Source: Paenibacillus sabuli
GTDB taxonomy: Bacteria; Bacillota; Bacilli; Paenibacillales; Paenibacillaceae
Direction of reading: 5' to 3'
DNA length: 64,000 nucleotides
NCBI RefSeq assembly: GCF_014705605.1
Contig: NZ_JACXIZ010000014.1
Location: 157,459 to 221,458 of the forward strand
Below, in pieces: positions 47,213 through 56,742 of this stretch (position 1 is its first letter; each line of letters starts with the position of its first letter). Position numbers and translations under genes: made by a program. The notes beneath the pieces were generated by a model. That model saw nothing but the letters and a program-made list of their open reading frames with translations, did not search any database and was not told the DNA's origin.

Positions 47213-48826
47213 CTATTCGTCCACTAGCCAAGTCCGGAGCAAATTGACAAATTCCTCGGGCTTTTTCTTGGCAAGCTGCTCCAATTGCTTGCGTGCTTGG
47301 TTCTCGTTGGACATATTGTCCAGATCGATTGTCGGGTACTCCACCTTGGCTTGCGTCTCCAGCAACTCGGTCTCTTCTTCGAGTCTGGCTTGCTTGCGGC
47401 GGCGCATCACGACATAAGCCGCGCCCCCGCCCAGGGCCAATATGCCTAAGCCGATTCCGATTGCCCACGGCCACGACAATCCTGCAACCGACACGCTCGG
47501 CTGCGAAGTAACGCTCGGCTGGGCGATGACCGTCACCTTTTGCTTCATGAGCTCCGCATCATTGACATTCTGTCCCGAATCCGCCAATTGTGAGCGCACG
47601 AGCGAGGTCAGCCAAGCCGTCAACTGGTCTTCTGTGCTTCCGGAACCCCCTTCGGTCCCGGTTCCGACATCCGCCGCAGACGCGGTTAGCGGAATTCCGA
47701 CACTGATCGACAAATCTTTGACGACAAAAGGTCCGGAAACAATTTCGTTTGTGATTCGACTCACTTCGTAATTTCGGGTACGCGACGTTTCCTCCGAGCT
47801 GCTCGAGGTTGCGCCGTCCGTTGCCTGATAGCCCGGCACGTCCGTTTCGCCTGTGCCCGCGACGCCTCCGACCTGCCCTTGCGAGCCGGAGCTGATGCTG
47901 CTTGTCTCGGATTCGCTGATGATGATGCCGTTATTGTTGTTGTCGGCCAGTGGCTGCACCAGCATTTCCTGTGTGCTTTTCTGGTCAAAATTCAAACTGC
48001 TTGCCACGCTGATGACCACATTTTCCGAGCCGTAAAAGCTGCCTAAAAACTGCTGGATGTTACGACGAATCTCGCTTTCGTATTTGCGTTGAATTTGGAA
48101 CTGCGCTTCGACGCCTTGCGACGTGCCGGAACTGTTGCCCGTAATTTCGGAAGAAGCGAACAAATCGCCTTCCTGACTGGTCATGGTAATGTCTTCGACG
48201 CCCAGATTCGGAACGGACGTCTTGACGAGGTTGAAATAACCGTCGATTTCGCTTTGCGTCGGGCGAAAGCCCGGCTTGAACGTAATGACAACCGAAGCGG
48301 ATGCCCGTTCGGCCTCGCTGATATTGACAAATACGCTCTCCTTGGGAAGGTTGACAATCACATTGGATCGCTGCACGCCTTGCATGCTGTTAAGCAAGCC
48401 CTGAATTTCGCCGTTTAGCGCATTCCGATACATCACATCGAATTCATTATCCGTGCGGCCGAACATTGAAGAACTGTCTCCGAATGCATCGAACCCGATC
48501 GATCCATTCTGCACCAAGCCTTGCGATCCGACGTCCACCTTGACGCGGGATGCGTCTGCAGCCGGCACGGAGATGGTCGTCCCCGCTCCCCCCAGCTTAT
48601 AGGGGATGCCGCTGGCTTCCAAATGTTCGATAATTGCGGAGGCATCTGCCGAATTCAAGTCCTGAAAAGCAAGCTCGTACTCGGTTCTGGAAAAGATCAT
48701 AATCAGTAAAATCGCAGTCAACAGCAAAATGCCGATGGTTGCGATAAAAACGATTTTCTGGGTCTTTCCGAACTGATTCCAATATTGTGCCCCTCGCTCA
48801 CGATATTGGGCGAATTTCTCTTTCAC
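47213..48826 (-). CDS. fliF: Flagellar MS-ring protein FliF
   Basis: 537 residues. Two membrane helices (about 27-48 and 452-471) bracket the large periplasmic part with the RBM domains (the YscJ-like domain and the FliF C-domain). The C-terminal tail (about 500-537), with NQARKQLEQLAKKKPEEFVN, binds FliG. FliF forms the MS-ring, the base on which C-ring and export gate assemble. The gene follows fliE by 41 bases. Confidence 0.97.
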   Translation of the reverse strand: MKEKFAQYRERGAQYWNQFGKTQKIVFIATIGILLLTAILLIMIFSRTEYELAFQDLNSADASAIIEHLEASGIPYKLGGAGTTISVPAADASRVKVDVGSQGLVQNGSIGFDAFGDSSSMFGRTDNEFDVMYRNALNGEIQGLLNSMQGVQRSNVIVNLPKESVFVNISEAERASASVVITFKPGFRPTQSEIDGYFNLVKTSVPNLGVEDITMTSQEGDLFASSEITGNSSGTSQGVEAQFQIQRKYESEIRRNIQQFLGSFYGSENVVISVASSLNFDQKSTQEMLVQPLADNNNNGIIISESETSSISSGSQGQVGGVAGTGETDVPGYQATDGATSSSSEETSRTRNYEVSRITNEIVSGPFVVKDLSISVGIPLTASAADVGTGTEGGSGSTEDQLTAWLTSLVRSQLADSGQNVNDAELMKQKVTVIAQPSVTSQPSVSVAGLSWPWAIGIGLGILALGGGAAYVVMRRRKQARLEEETELLETQAKVEYPTIDLDNMSNENQARKQLEQLAKKKPEEFVNLLRTWLVDE

Positions 48827-48867
48827 ACTGTCACCTCACCCAATTGCTATGCTTGACCAACTTGCTT

Positions 48868-49170
48868 TTATAGCTGCATCCGCATGATTTCCTGGTAGGA
48901 TTCGATCACTTTGTTGCGGACCTGGGTGGCCAGTTGCAGCGTCAAGTGCGCCTGATTGGCTGTGATCATTACTTCGGAAACGTCCGCTTGTCCGATTAAA
49001 AACCGGTCGTTGACCTCATGTACCGCTTGTTCCTGGTTATGTACGCCGTCGATCGCCTGCTTTAAATATTGGCCGAATTGCCCGGTAAGCTCGGACGGAG
49101 TCTGCTTGACTTCCGCAGTCCCCGGTTGCATGCGCACTTGTTGCGGCGCTCCAATTGCACCAGTTACCAT
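48868..49170 (-). CDS. fliE: Flagellar hook-basal body protein FliE
   Basis: 100 residues, the normal size, ending ATQVRNKVIESYQEIMRMQL, the FliE signature. The central VNDRFLIGQADVSEVMITAN segment is also conserved. FliE joins the MS-ring to the rod. AAAGGAG lies 8 bases before the ATG. The gene follows flgC by 28 bases. Confidence 0.96.
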   Translation of the reverse strand: MVTGAIGAPQQVRMQPGTAEVKQTPSELTGQFGQYLKQAIDGVHNQEQAVHEVNDRFLIGQADVSEVMITANQAHLTLQLATQVRNKVIESYQEIMRMQL

Positions 49171-49198
49171 ATTCTCACTCCTTTCGAGCTATGAAAAA

Positions 49199-49654
49199 CT
49201 ACCTTCCGATCTCTAGCGCTTTGGCAAACATGGATTTTGTCGCATTCAACGCCGTGACGTTGGCCTCGTACGAACGGGTCGCTGCGACCATATCGACCAT
49301 TTCCTTCAAAATATCGACGTTAGGCATTTTTACGTAGCCTTCTGCATCCGCATCGGGATGAGTCGGGTTGTAAACCAGTTTTGGCGGAGTCCGATCCTCC
49401 ATAATCTGACCGACCTTCACGCCGCCGGCTTGCGACTTGCCCGAGCCGGACATTTGCTGCTCGAGCATATCCGAAAATTTCGGTTGAAGCGGCTCCAACA
49501 CCGCCAACTTGCGCGTATAAGGCTCATACTGACCGTTAACTAATTTCCCCCTCGTCGTTTCCGCATTTGCAATATTTGATGAGATGAGATCCATCCGCAT
49601 CCTTTGAGCTGTAAGCGCCGAAGCGCTGGCGTCAAACCCGCTGCTTAGCTTCAT
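49199..49654 (-). CDS. flgC: Proximal rod protein FlgC
   Basis: 151 residues with the N-terminal rod signature MKLSSGFDASASALTAQRMR followed by DLISSNIANAETTRG, and the C-terminal VDMVAATRSYEANVTALNAT motif. FlgB and FlgC form the proximal rod. It lies 2 bases after flgB, in the standard order. Confidence 0.97.
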   Translation of the reverse strand: MKLSSGFDASASALTAQRMRMDLISSNIANAETTRGKLVNGQYEPYTRKLAVLEPLQPKFSDMLEQQMSGSGKSQAGGVKVGQIMEDRTPPKLVYNPTHPDADAEGYVKMPNVDILKEMVDMVAATRSYEANVTALNATKSMFAKALEIGR

Positions 49655-49656
49655 CG

Positions 49657-50082
49657 TTATCCTCTCCCGTCAATGGCGGTACGCATCATTTTAACGTCGT
49701 GATTGACCTGTTGCACCATCACGTTGTAGCGCAGCTGGTTTTTCGCAAGCAGGGCCATTTCCCGATCGATATCCACGTTGTTCACGTTATTGTTCATGAC
49801 CGAATGCTCGTCGGTTACGATTCGCGGTGACGGTCCGGCGCCCAAAGCAGCAAGCTCGCCATGAATGTCCATGTGCCTGGGATTCGTTTTTTTCAATGGG
49901 AGGTTTGTCCTTGTACTGCTTCCGATGACCCCCTCGAGCAAATCCTCAAAAACGACGTCTGAGCGCTTGAAATACGGGGTATCCGCGTTAGCTACATTGT
50001 TCGCAATGACCTGTTGTCTTAGTTCTGCAGCCTTCATCGCTTGTTCCAGTCTGCCGAACGAAGCCCCGCTCAACATCTCCAA
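49657..50082 (-). CDS. flgB: Proximal rod protein FlgB
   Basis: 141 residues from TTG at 50082, chosen because AAAGGAGG stands 7 bases upstream. A TTG 21 bases further up and an ATG two codons further down (50076) are alternatives. The body matches FlgB: MKAAELRQQVIANNVANADT, then PYFKRSDVVFEDLLEG, and the NQLRYNVMVQQVNHDVKMMR end. It is the first recognised flagellar gene of the fla/che operon. Confidence 0.95.
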   Translation of the reverse strand: MEMLSGASFGRLEQAMKAAELRQQVIANNVANADTPYFKRSDVVFEDLLEGVIGSSTRTNLPLKKTNPRHMDIHGELAALGAGPSPRIVTDEHSVMNNNVNNVDIDREMALLAKNQLRYNVMVQQVNHDVKMMRTAIDGRG

Positions 50083-50106
50083 GTCTATCCCTCCTTTGGG
50101 CAAAAA

Positions 50107-50223
50107 TTAAAAAATGCTCAGCTGATTGTACCCTTCTTGATCCTGCACGTCGACCTTCCCATTTCGTTCGTAAGAAATGCTGTCAGAGCGAGGAGGCTCA
50201 ACAGAATGGTCTTTTTTACTAAT
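50107..50223 (-). CDS. Candidate 38-codon gene with ATT start, before flgB
   Basis: Reading from ATT at 50223 gives 38 residues, beginning (M/I)SKKDHSVEPPRSDS and ending in GYNQLSIF before a TAA at 50107. GGGGGAG lies 7 bases before the ATT, an excellent ribosome binding site, and the reading ends about 12 bases before the flgB ribosome binding site. The sequence is hydrophilic and protein-like. ATT is a rare initiation codon and I do not recognise the protein, so it may also be a decayed gene. No function can be assigned. Confidence 0.4.
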   Translation of the reverse strand: MSKKDHSVEPPRSDSISYERNGKVDVQDQEGYNQLSIF

Positions 50224-50252
50224 TCAACGTCTCCCCCTTCTTTCCTGCTTCA

Positions 50253-50261
50253 TTCGACAAA
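50253..50261 (-). promoter_or_regulatory. Spo0A-box-like site at the fla/che promoter
   Basis: Minus strand TTTGTCGAA contains the Spo0A core TGTCGAA (consensus TGNCGAA). It begins 2 bases downstream of the candidate -10 hexamer, overlapping the expected start point, which is a repressor position. An imperfect plus-strand copy (TGTCGAT, 50288-50294) covers the -35. Confidence 0.45.
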
Positions 50262-50263
50262 AG

Positions 50264-50293
50264 ATTATTAAAAAAATGAGGGAGTTGTGTCGA
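50264..50293 (-). promoter_or_regulatory. Candidate SigA promoter of the fla/che operon
   Basis: Minus strand TCGACA (plus 50288-50293), 18-base spacer, AATAAT (50264-50269). Each hexamer matches consensus at five of six positions. The start would be near 50257, giving a leader of about 175 bases before flgB that includes the 38-codon frame. Confidence 0.5.
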
Positions 50294-50344
50294 TCCGTGC
50301 CGATACCTTAATGTTCCATAATTTTCAATTCCACCACAATAAGC

Positions 50345-50375
50345 AAAAAGCCCTATCTTTTCTCCAAGATAGGGC
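50345..50375 (-). terminator. Intrinsic terminator after codY
   Basis: On the minus strand GCCCTATCTT pairs with AAGATAGGGC over 10 bp around a 6-base loop, followed by five T (plus 50345-50349). It begins 25 bases after the codY stop and separates the dprA-codY operon from the fla/che operon. Confidence 0.92.
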
Positions 50376-50399
50376 GTTCAAGGGATTAGAGGCCTGTTT

Positions 50400-51170
50400 T
50401 TAAATTTTTATTTTTGCTAATTCATGAATGAGTTGCGCATTGAGCACTTTTATATAGGTCCCCTTCATGCCAAGCGAACGCGTTTCGATCACGCCCGCGC
50501 TTTCCAATTTGCGCAATGCATTGACGATGACCGACCGCGTGATGCCGACCCGATCCGCGACCTTGGAAGCGACAAGCAGCCCTTCCTTGCCGCCCAGCTC
50601 TTCGAACATGTGGTCGACCGCTTCAAGCTCGCTGAAGGAAAGCGAATTAACCGCCACCGAGACTACTGCGCGGCTGCGCGCCTCCACTTCGATTTCCTCT
50701 GCCCGCTCGCGCAAAATTTCCATTCCGACAATCGTCGAGCCGTATTCGGCCAAAATCAGATCGTCATCGTCGAAGGCACCGTTGCTGCGAGTCAGGACGA
50801 GGGTTCCCAGTCGGTCGCCGCCGCCCTGAATGGGAACGAGGCTCATAATCTCATGCCCAGCCAAATCCGCAAACGTCTCCGCAATACCGGGATCGGGCGG
50901 CGCATTCGTCACGCTCTCCTGCATTTGCAAGAAGCGCGCGTTCGTCTCGGGCGAAAAACGCAATTCGCTGCCTGAAGACGCGCGCATGCGTTCATGCTCC
51001 CATACATTAACGGCCGCGCACCCCAAAATCTTGCCTCTGCGGCTTACCACAAACACATCGGCCTGAATCGTCGTGCACAGCACCTCGGCCATTTCCCTGA
51101 AATTCAACGCCTTGCCTGCCGCACGCTGCAGCAGGCGATTGAGCGTTCTGGTTTTTGCCAATAACGTCAT
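50400..51170 (-). CDS. codY: GTP- and branched-chain amino acid-sensing regulator CodY
   Basis: 256 residues with the N-terminal GAF domain (about 1-155) that binds Ile/Leu/Val, a linker helix, and a winged HTH (about 197-225, [20 protein letters not shown]). CodY represses stationary-phase, amino acid and, in some species, motility genes while nutrients are high. It ends the hslVU-codY cluster and has a strong terminator. A location directly upstream of the fla/che operon is conserved in Bacillus. Confidence 0.97.
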   Translation of the reverse strand: MTLLAKTRTLNRLLQRAAGKALNFREMAEVLCTTIQADVFVVSRRGKILGCAAVNVWEHERMRASSGSELRFSPETNARFLQMQESVTNAPPDPGIAETFADLAGHEIMSLVPIQGGGDRLGTLVLTRSNGAFDDDDLILAEYGSTIVGMEILRERAEEIEVEARSRAVVSVAVNSLSFSELEAVDHMFEELGGKEGLLVASKVADRVGITRSVIVNALRKLESAGVIETRSLGMKGTYIKVLNAQLIHELAKIKI

Positions 51171-51202
51171 GCCTAAAGCCTCCCAAACGCTTGACCGCCG
51201 AA

Positions 51203-52600
51203 CTACAAAATGTATTGACTCAGATCGCGGTTTTTCGCTATGTCTCCAACTTTGTCCCGAACGTATTCGGGCGTGATCACCATCTCTTCCAAGGAAAGGT
51301 CGGGTGCCTCGAAGGAAAGGTCCTCCAGCAGCTTTTCCAATATGGTGTGCAGGCGTCGCGCGCCGATATTTTCCGTGTTGCGGTTGACATCCGCTGCAAT
51401 GGAGGCAATTTCACGAATCGCCTCGTCCGAAAACGAGATCGCGATTCCCTCGGTTTGCAGCAACGCTGTATATTGTTTCGTAAGCGCATTTTTCGGCTCG
51501 GTCAAAATATTCACAAAATCTTCTAAATTTAAATTCGTCAATTCTACTCGAATCGGAAAACGTCCCTGGAGCTCGGGAATCAGATCGGCCGGCTTGGCAA
51601 TATGAAATGCGCCGGCTGCCAAAAACAGCACGTAATCCGTTTTAACCGGTCCGTATTTGGTCATGACCGTCGAACCCTCGACGATCGGCAAAATGTCGCG
51701 TTGGACCCCTTCCCGAGACACATCCGGACCCGAGCCGCGCGACGGGCTGGCGATTTTGTCAATCTCGTCTATGAAAATCATGCCCGACTGTTCGGCGCGG
51801 GTGATGGACTCCTGAATCACCTCGTCCATATCGATCAGCTTGTTGGCTTCCTGCTGGGTAAGCACCTTGCGCGCCTCGCGCACGGGCAGACGGCGTTTCT
51901 TAAAGCGTTTGGGCATGAGCTGACCGAACATTTCCTGCATGTTCATTCCCATGCCCTCTCCGCCCTGCCCGGCCAGCATATCCAGCATATTGGGGGCATT
52001 GTCCTCAACCTCGACCTCGACCTGTTCGTTCTCCAGCTTGCCCTCATCGAGTTGCTGTCGAATGGTGCGCCTGCGCTCGGTCAAGGATTGGTCGGGTGTC
52101 TCCGGCTGCTCTTCCGTCTCGGCATTCTGATTGCCAAAAATCATCTCAAGCGGATTGCGCTGCGGGCGAGAGCGCTTTGCGGAAGGTGCGAGCAGCGCAA
52201 CCAGACGATCGTTGGCGAGCTTTTCCGCCCGGTCCTTGACGGCCTCCGTTTTCTCGGCCTTTACCATGCGGATCGCGGTTTCGACCAGATCGCGGACCAT
52301 CGATTCGACATCGCGGCCGACATAGCCGACCTCGGTGAATTTGGTGGCCTCGACCTTGACGAACGGCGCGCTTACCAGCTTCGCCAGACGGCGTGCAATC
52401 TCGGTTTTACCCACCCCGGTCGGCCCGATCATCAGAATGTTTTTCGGCACGATCTCATCGCGAATCGTCTCGTCCAGGCGATTGCGGCGGTAGCGGTTGC
52501 GCAGCGCGATCGCGACCGAGCGTTTGGCCAGCTTTTGTCCGACAATGTATTTGTCCAATTCTGCGACGATTTGACGCGGTGTCAACGCATTGTGATCCAC
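51203..52600 (-). CDS. hslU: HslU/ClpY AAA+ protease ATPase subunit
   Basis: 465 residues. Walker A GPTGVGKT is at 59-66, the pore-loop [10 protein letters not shown] follows, then a long intermediate domain, and Walker B FIDEIDK near 270. The C-terminal end DLSQYIL resembles the HslU tail that enters HslV pockets. HslU unfolds substrates for HslV. Start is GTG with GGAGGG upstream. The gene follows hslV by 48 bases. Confidence 0.96.
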   Translation of the reverse strand: MDHNALTPRQIVAELDKYIVGQKLAKRSVAIALRNRYRRNRLDETIRDEIVPKNILMIGPTGVGKTEIARRLAKLVSAPFVKVEATKFTEVGYVGRDVESMVRDLVETAIRMVKAEKTEAVKDRAEKLANDRLVALLAPSAKRSRPQRNPLEMIFGNQNAETEEQPETPDQSLTERRRTIRQQLDEGKLENEQVEVEVEDNAPNMLDMLAGQGGEGMGMNMQEMFGQLMPKRFKKRRLPVREARKVLTQQEANKLIDMDEVIQESITRAEQSGMIFIDEIDKIASPSRGSGPDVSREGVQRDILPIVEGSTVMTKYGPVKTDYVLFLAAGAFHIAKPADLIPELQGRFPIRVELTNLNLEDFVNILTEPKNALTKQYTALLQTEGIAISFSDEAIREIASIAADVNRNTENIGARRLHTILEKLLEDLSFEAPDLSLEEMVITPEYVRDKVGDIAKNRDLSQYIL

Positions 52601-52648
52601 CCGGCTTCCCTCCGTTTCGAATACGGCGCTGGCGGCGCCTAATTTGCC

Positions 52649-53191
52649 TTACAGCTCTTCGACGATAATTTTGTGATTGGTATAGACGCAGATATCGGCG
52701 GCGATCTCCAGCGCAGCGCGAGCCATGTCCTTCGCCTCCATGTTGGGCGCGTGCTGCTTGAGCGCGCGGGCGGCGGCCATGGCGAAGCTGCCGCCCGAGC
52801 CGATCGCCAATATGCCGTCGTCCGGCTCGATAATTTCCCCATTGCCGGAAATGAGCAGCAGCCCGCTCTCGTCCATGACGATCATCATCGCTTCCAATCT
52901 CCGCAACACACGGTCGGAGCGCCACTCCTTGGCCATTTCCACGGCCGCGCGCTGCAGATTGCCATGGTGCTCCTCCAGCTTGCCCTCGAACTTCTCGAAC
53001 AAGGTGATCGCGTCTGCGACCGATCCTGCGAAGCCGGCCACCACTTGGCCGCGATAGAGGCGGCGCACTTTTTTGGCCTGGTGCTTCATGACCATGCTAT
53101 TGCCGAAAGTCACCTGACCGTCGCCGGCAATTGCCCCTTTTCCCTGGTGACGGACGGCGCAGATCGTCGTTGCGTGGAATTGCATTTCCAT
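52649..53191 (-). CDS. hslV: HslV/ClpQ protease peptidase subunit
   Basis: 180 residues of the proteasome-like family: [20 protein letters not shown] and [17 protein letters not shown]. The predicted start [11 protein letters not shown] gives an N-terminal extension of 7 residues before the Thr-Thr pair. B. subtilis ClpQ (CodW) uses an N-terminal Ser after Met, whereas here the second residue is Glu. So the active nucleophile would need to be a Thr exposed by autoprocessing, as in E. coli-type HslV. GGAAGGGG lies 7 bases before the ATG. Confidence 0.94.
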   Translation of the reverse strand: MEMQFHATTICAVRHQGKGAIAGDGQVTFGNSMVMKHQAKKVRRLYRGQVVAGFAGSVADAITLFEKFEGKLEEHHGNLQRAAVEMAKEWRSDRVLRRLEAMMIVMDESGLLLISGNGEIIEPDDGILAIGSGGSFAMAAARALKQHAPNMEAKDMARAALEIAADICVYTNHKIIVEEL

Positions 53192-53214
53192 CGTTAAGCC
53201 CCTTCCGCTTGGCG

Positions 53215-54549
53215 TTAGCCCGATGCATGCAGGTGCGCGAGGTGCTCGCGTTTGAACGCGTCCAGCTGTTGCAGCGCCCGCTTGGCAATGGCTTCATTTT
53301 TATCTTTTTTGCTGCGTATACGCGTCTCCAACGGCGGGAACAGTCCGAAATTGGCGTTCATCGGCTGAAAATGCTTGAAGTCGGCCGTCGTGATATACTC
53401 CGCCATGCTGCCAAGCGTCGTCTCCGGCGGCAGCACCAGCGGCTCCTGTTCACGCGCCAGACGCGCGGCGTTGATGCCGGCAATCAGTCCGGAGGCGGCG
53501 GATTCCACGTAGCCTTCGACGCCGGTCATCTGACCGGCAAACAGCAAATGATCGCGCCCCTTGAACTGGTAGGTCGGACGCAGCAGCTTCGGCGAATTGA
53601 TGAAGGTATTTCGGTGCATGACGCCGTAGCGGACAAATTCCGCCTGCTCCAGCCCCGGAATGAGCGAGAACACACGCCGTTGCTCGCCCCATTTCAGATG
53701 CGTCTGAAAGCCAACCAGGTTGAACAGCGTGCCCGCCGCATTGTCCTGCCGCAGCTGAACGACCGCATGCGGCAGCTTGCCGGTGCGGGGGTTGACGAGT
53801 CCGACCGGCTTCATCGGTCCGAAAAGCAACGTTTTCGGACCGCGCTTAGCGATCACCTCGATCGGCATGCAGCCCTCAAAGTAAATCTCTTTTTCAAACG
53901 TTTTGAGCTCGGCTGCCTCGGCCTCGATCAAAGCATTGTAGAACGCTTCGAACTCATCCACCTCCATCGGACAGTTGAGATACGCCGCTTCGCCTTTGTC
54001 GTAGCGGGAAGCCAGGAACACCCGCTCCATATCAATCGATTCCTTTTCGACAATCGGAGCCGCCGCGTCGTAAAAGTAAAAATACGATTCGCCCAGCAGC
54101 GCTTTGATTTGCTCGGAGAGCTGTGGAGAGGTGAGCGGCCCGGTAGCAATGACGACAATTGCGTCGTTCGGAATTTCGCGCATCTCCTCGGTGCGTACTT
54201 CGACCAGCGGGTGCTCGTGGAGCGCAGAGGTAACCGCCCCCGAGAATCCGTCGCGATCGACCGCGAGCGCGCCGCCCGCCGGGACGGCGTGACGATCTGC
54301 GCTGGTCATAATCAAGGAGTCCAATTGTCTCATCTCTTCCTTTAATACGCCGACGGCGTTGGTCAACCCGTTGGCCCGCAGACTGTTGCTGCACACCAGC
54401 TCGGCGAATTTGTCCGTATGGTGGGCAGGCGTCCGCGTCGCCGGGCGCATCTCATAAAGCGTCACCCCAACGCCACGCGATGCGATCTGCCAGGCCGCCT
54501 CGCTGCCTGCCAGACCCGCTCCGATGACGATTACGTTTTTTTTCGTCAC
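53215..54549 (-). CDS. trmFO: tRNA (uracil-54-C5) methyltransferase TrmFO (folate-dependent)
   Basis: 444 residues. The FAD dinucleotide-binding motif [11 protein letters not shown] is at 10-20. Cys53 in [11 protein letters not shown] and a second Cys in [14 protein letters not shown] match the catalytic cysteines known from the B. subtilis enzyme. It makes ribothymidine at tRNA position 54 using methylene-tetrahydrofolate. The start is GTG. It lies 71 bases after topA and directly precedes hslV, with only 23 bases between them, so the xerC/codV gene usually found here is missing. Confidence 0.96.
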   Translation of the reverse strand: MTKKNVIVIGAGLAGSEAAWQIASRGVGVTLYEMRPATRTPAHHTDKFAELVCSNSLRANGLTNAVGVLKEEMRQLDSLIMTSADRHAVPAGGALAVDRDGFSGAVTSALHEHPLVEVRTEEMREIPNDAIVVIATGPLTSPQLSEQIKALLGESYFYFYDAAAPIVEKESIDMERVFLASRYDKGEAAYLNCPMEVDEFEAFYNALIEAEAAELKTFEKEIYFEGCMPIEVIAKRGPKTLLFGPMKPVGLVNPRTGKLPHAVVQLRQDNAAGTLFNLVGFQTHLKWGEQRRVFSLIPGLEQAEFVRYGVMHRNTFINSPKLLRPTYQFKGRDHLLFAGQMTGVEGYVESAASGLIAGINAARLAREQEPLVLPPETTLGSMAEYITTADFKHFQPMNANFGLFPPLETRIRSKKDKNEAIAKRALQQLDAFKREHLAHLHASG

Positions 54550-54620
54550 GACATGAATTCCGCCTTTCTATAGCGCCAGCGCATTTGCGCCCTCCAGCCT
54601 CGCGCTGGTGGCCGGCACGC

Positions 54621-56711
54621 CTACGCTTCCTGTTCTTCGGGCAGCTCCTCGCTATGATCGCAGCTTGTGCATTGAATTTTGCCGCCGCTGCGCTTGCGCT
54701 TTTCTACCATGACCGAACCGCAGGACGGACACGGACGGGCCACCGGTTTATCCCAAGACACATATTCGCAAGCCGGATAGCGATCGCAGCCGTAGAAGAT
54801 TCGTCCCTTTTTGCTGCGCCGTTCGATAATGTTGCCCTCCTTGCATGTCGGGCACTTGACGCCGACGTCCTTGACGATCGGCTTCGTGTTGCGGCACTCG
54901 GGAAAACCGGAGCAAGCGAGAAATTTGCCGTAGCGTCCCATTTTGTAGACGAGATGACGTCCGCATTTCTCGCAGACCTCGTCGGAGACCTCGTCTTGAA
55001 TTTCGACCTCCTTCATTTCCTCCTCTGCGACCTCCAGCCGCTTTTCGAAGGAAGAATAGAACGAGGAGAGCACCTTGACCCAGTCCTCCGAACCGTCCTC
55101 CACATGGTCGAGATCTCCCTCCATGTGGGCGGTGAATTCGGCATCGAGAATTTCGGGGAAAAACTCCTCCATTAATTCGATGACCAGCTCGCCCAGCTCG
55201 GTCGGCATAAATTTCTTTTCCTCAATCGCGACATACCCGCGCTTTTGAATCGTTTCCAGGGTAGGCGCGTACGTGCTCGGACGGCCGATCCCCAGCTCCT
55301 CCAGCGTACGCACCAGCCTCGCCTCCGAATAACGGGGCGGCGGCTGCGTGAAATGCTGCTTGGGCTCAATCTCGCCACGTTTGGCGACGTCGCCGGCCGT
55401 CAGCGGAGGCAAAAACTTATCCTCTTCGGTCGTGCCGTCGTCATTGCCCTCGACGTACACCTTCATGAAGCCCGGAAACTTCAGCTTCGAGCCGTTAGCC
55501 CGAAACTTTGTCTCGCCGGCGGCCAAATCGACCGTCATCGTATCCAACACGGCCGAGGTCATCTGACTGGCGATAAACCGTTCCCACACCAGCTTGTAGA
55601 GGCGCAGCTGATCGCGCGTCACATACGGCTTCATCTCTTCGGGCGTACGAAGCGAGGAGGTGGGACGAATCGCTTCGTGCGCGTCCTGAGCCCCGGCGTT
55701 TTTTTTGGTGTAGACGCGCGGCTGCTCCGGCGCGTACTCCGGCCCGTACTGCTCCACGATAAAGGCTTTGGCTTCCTCCTGCGCAACGGGCGATACCCGG
55801 GTCGAATCCGTACGCATGTAGGTGATGAGGCCGACGGTCCCCTCCTTGCCCAACTCGACGCCTTCATACAGCTGCTGCGCGACGGACATCGTCTTCGAAG
55901 CCCGGAAGCCGAGCTTGCGGGCCGCCTCCTGCTGCAACGAGCTGGTGATGAACGGCGGCGCCGGATGACGCTGGCGCTCCTTTTCCCGCACGTCCGACAC
56001 CTTGAATTCGGCGTCCCCGATCGCGGCGAGCACTTCATTGACCTCCTGCTCGCTGCCCAGCTCCTTTTTTTCACCGTGGATCGAATGAAATTTCGCCTCG
56101 AAGGCCGCCTTGCCGTGCGTCAATTGCACGGTAATGGACCAGTATTCCACCGGCTCGAACGCATCAATTTCGTTTTCGCGGTCAATGATCAGCTTCACCG
56201 CCACCGACTGCACGCGTCCGGCCGAAAGCCCCTTTTTGACTTTCTTCCATAGCAGTGGACTGATCTTGTAACCGACCAGCCGATCCAGGATGCGCCTCGC
56301 CTGCTGGGCGTTGACCAGGTCCTGGTTGATCTTGCGCGGCGTTTTGAAGGCGTCCTTGACCGCTTGCTTCGTAATTTCGTTAAAGACGACGCGACAGTCC
56401 TCCGTCTCGTCCAGCTCCAAGTAATGCGCCAGATGCCAAGCGATCGCTTCGCCCTCGCGATCGGGGTCAGCCGCCAGATAGACGCGCTTCACCTTTTTGC
56501 GTGCGTCCTTCAGTTCCTTTAATACACTCCCCTTGCCGCGAATCGTAATGTATTTGGGATGAAAGCCGTTCTCTACCTCGACGCCGATCTGGCTTTTTGG
56601 CAAGTCGCGGATATGGCCCATAGAGGCTTTAACGATATATTTGCTGCCCAAATATTTTCCAATCGTCTTGGCTTTTGCCGGTGATTCCACAATTACGAGT
56701 GAATCTGCCAC
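54621..56711 (-). CDS. topA: DNA topoisomerase I
   Basis: 696 residues from GTG at 56711, which has AGGAGG 8 bases upstream. TOPRIM domain at the N terminus ([15 protein letters not shown]), catalytic Tyr298 in [11 protein letters not shown], and three C-terminal zinc ribbons with four cysteines each: CEKCG...CSGFPEC, CPTC...CDRYPAC and CPSC...CTSC. The enzyme relaxes negative supercoils. The gene follows dprA by 31 bases. Confidence 0.97.
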   Translation of the reverse strand: MADSLVIVESPAKAKTIGKYLGSKYIVKASMGHIRDLPKSQIGVEVENGFHPKYITIRGKGSVLKELKDARKKVKRVYLAADPDREGEAIAWHLAHYLELDETEDCRVVFNEITKQAVKDAFKTPRKINQDLVNAQQARRILDRLVGYKISPLLWKKVKKGLSAGRVQSVAVKLIIDRENEIDAFEPVEYWSITVQLTHGKAAFEAKFHSIHGEKKELGSEQEVNEVLAAIGDAEFKVSDVREKERQRHPAPPFITSSLQQEAARKLGFRASKTMSVAQQLYEGVELGKEGTVGLITYMRTDSTRVSPVAQEEAKAFIVEQYGPEYAPEQPRVYTKKNAGAQDAHEAIRPTSSLRTPEEMKPYVTRDQLRLYKLVWERFIASQMTSAVLDTMTVDLAAGETKFRANGSKLKFPGFMKVYVEGNDDGTTEEDKFLPPLTAGDVAKRGEIEPKQHFTQPPPRYSEARLVRTLEELGIGRPSTYAPTLETIQKRGYVAIEEKKFMPTELGELVIELMEEFFPEILDAEFTAHMEGDLDHVEDGSEDWVKVLSSFYSSFEKRLEVAEEEMKEVEIQDEVSDEVCEKCGRHLVYKMGRYGKFLACSGFPECRNTKPIVKDVGVKCPTCKEGNIIERRSKKGRIFYGCDRYPACEYVSWDKPVARPCPSCGSVMVEKRKRSGGKIQCTSCDHSEELPEEQEA

Positions 56712-56742
56712 TTCGCGTCCTCCTCTCACGTTCAGTTGCCTG

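Noticed and set aside
50113..50215. Signal-peptide-like frame in the flgB leader overlapping the 38-codon frame
   Set aside because: A hydrophobic reading (KKTILLSLLALTAFL) exists in another frame, but it has no start codon with a ribosome binding site.
50276..50315. Possible SigD promoter (GCCGATAC) on the plus strand
   Set aside because: The -10-like octamer has no TAAA at the right spacing and points away from flgB.
50318..50334. Possible CodY box in the codY-flgB gap
   Set aside because: Only one half (GAAAATT) fits the 15-base consensus; about seven mismatches in total.
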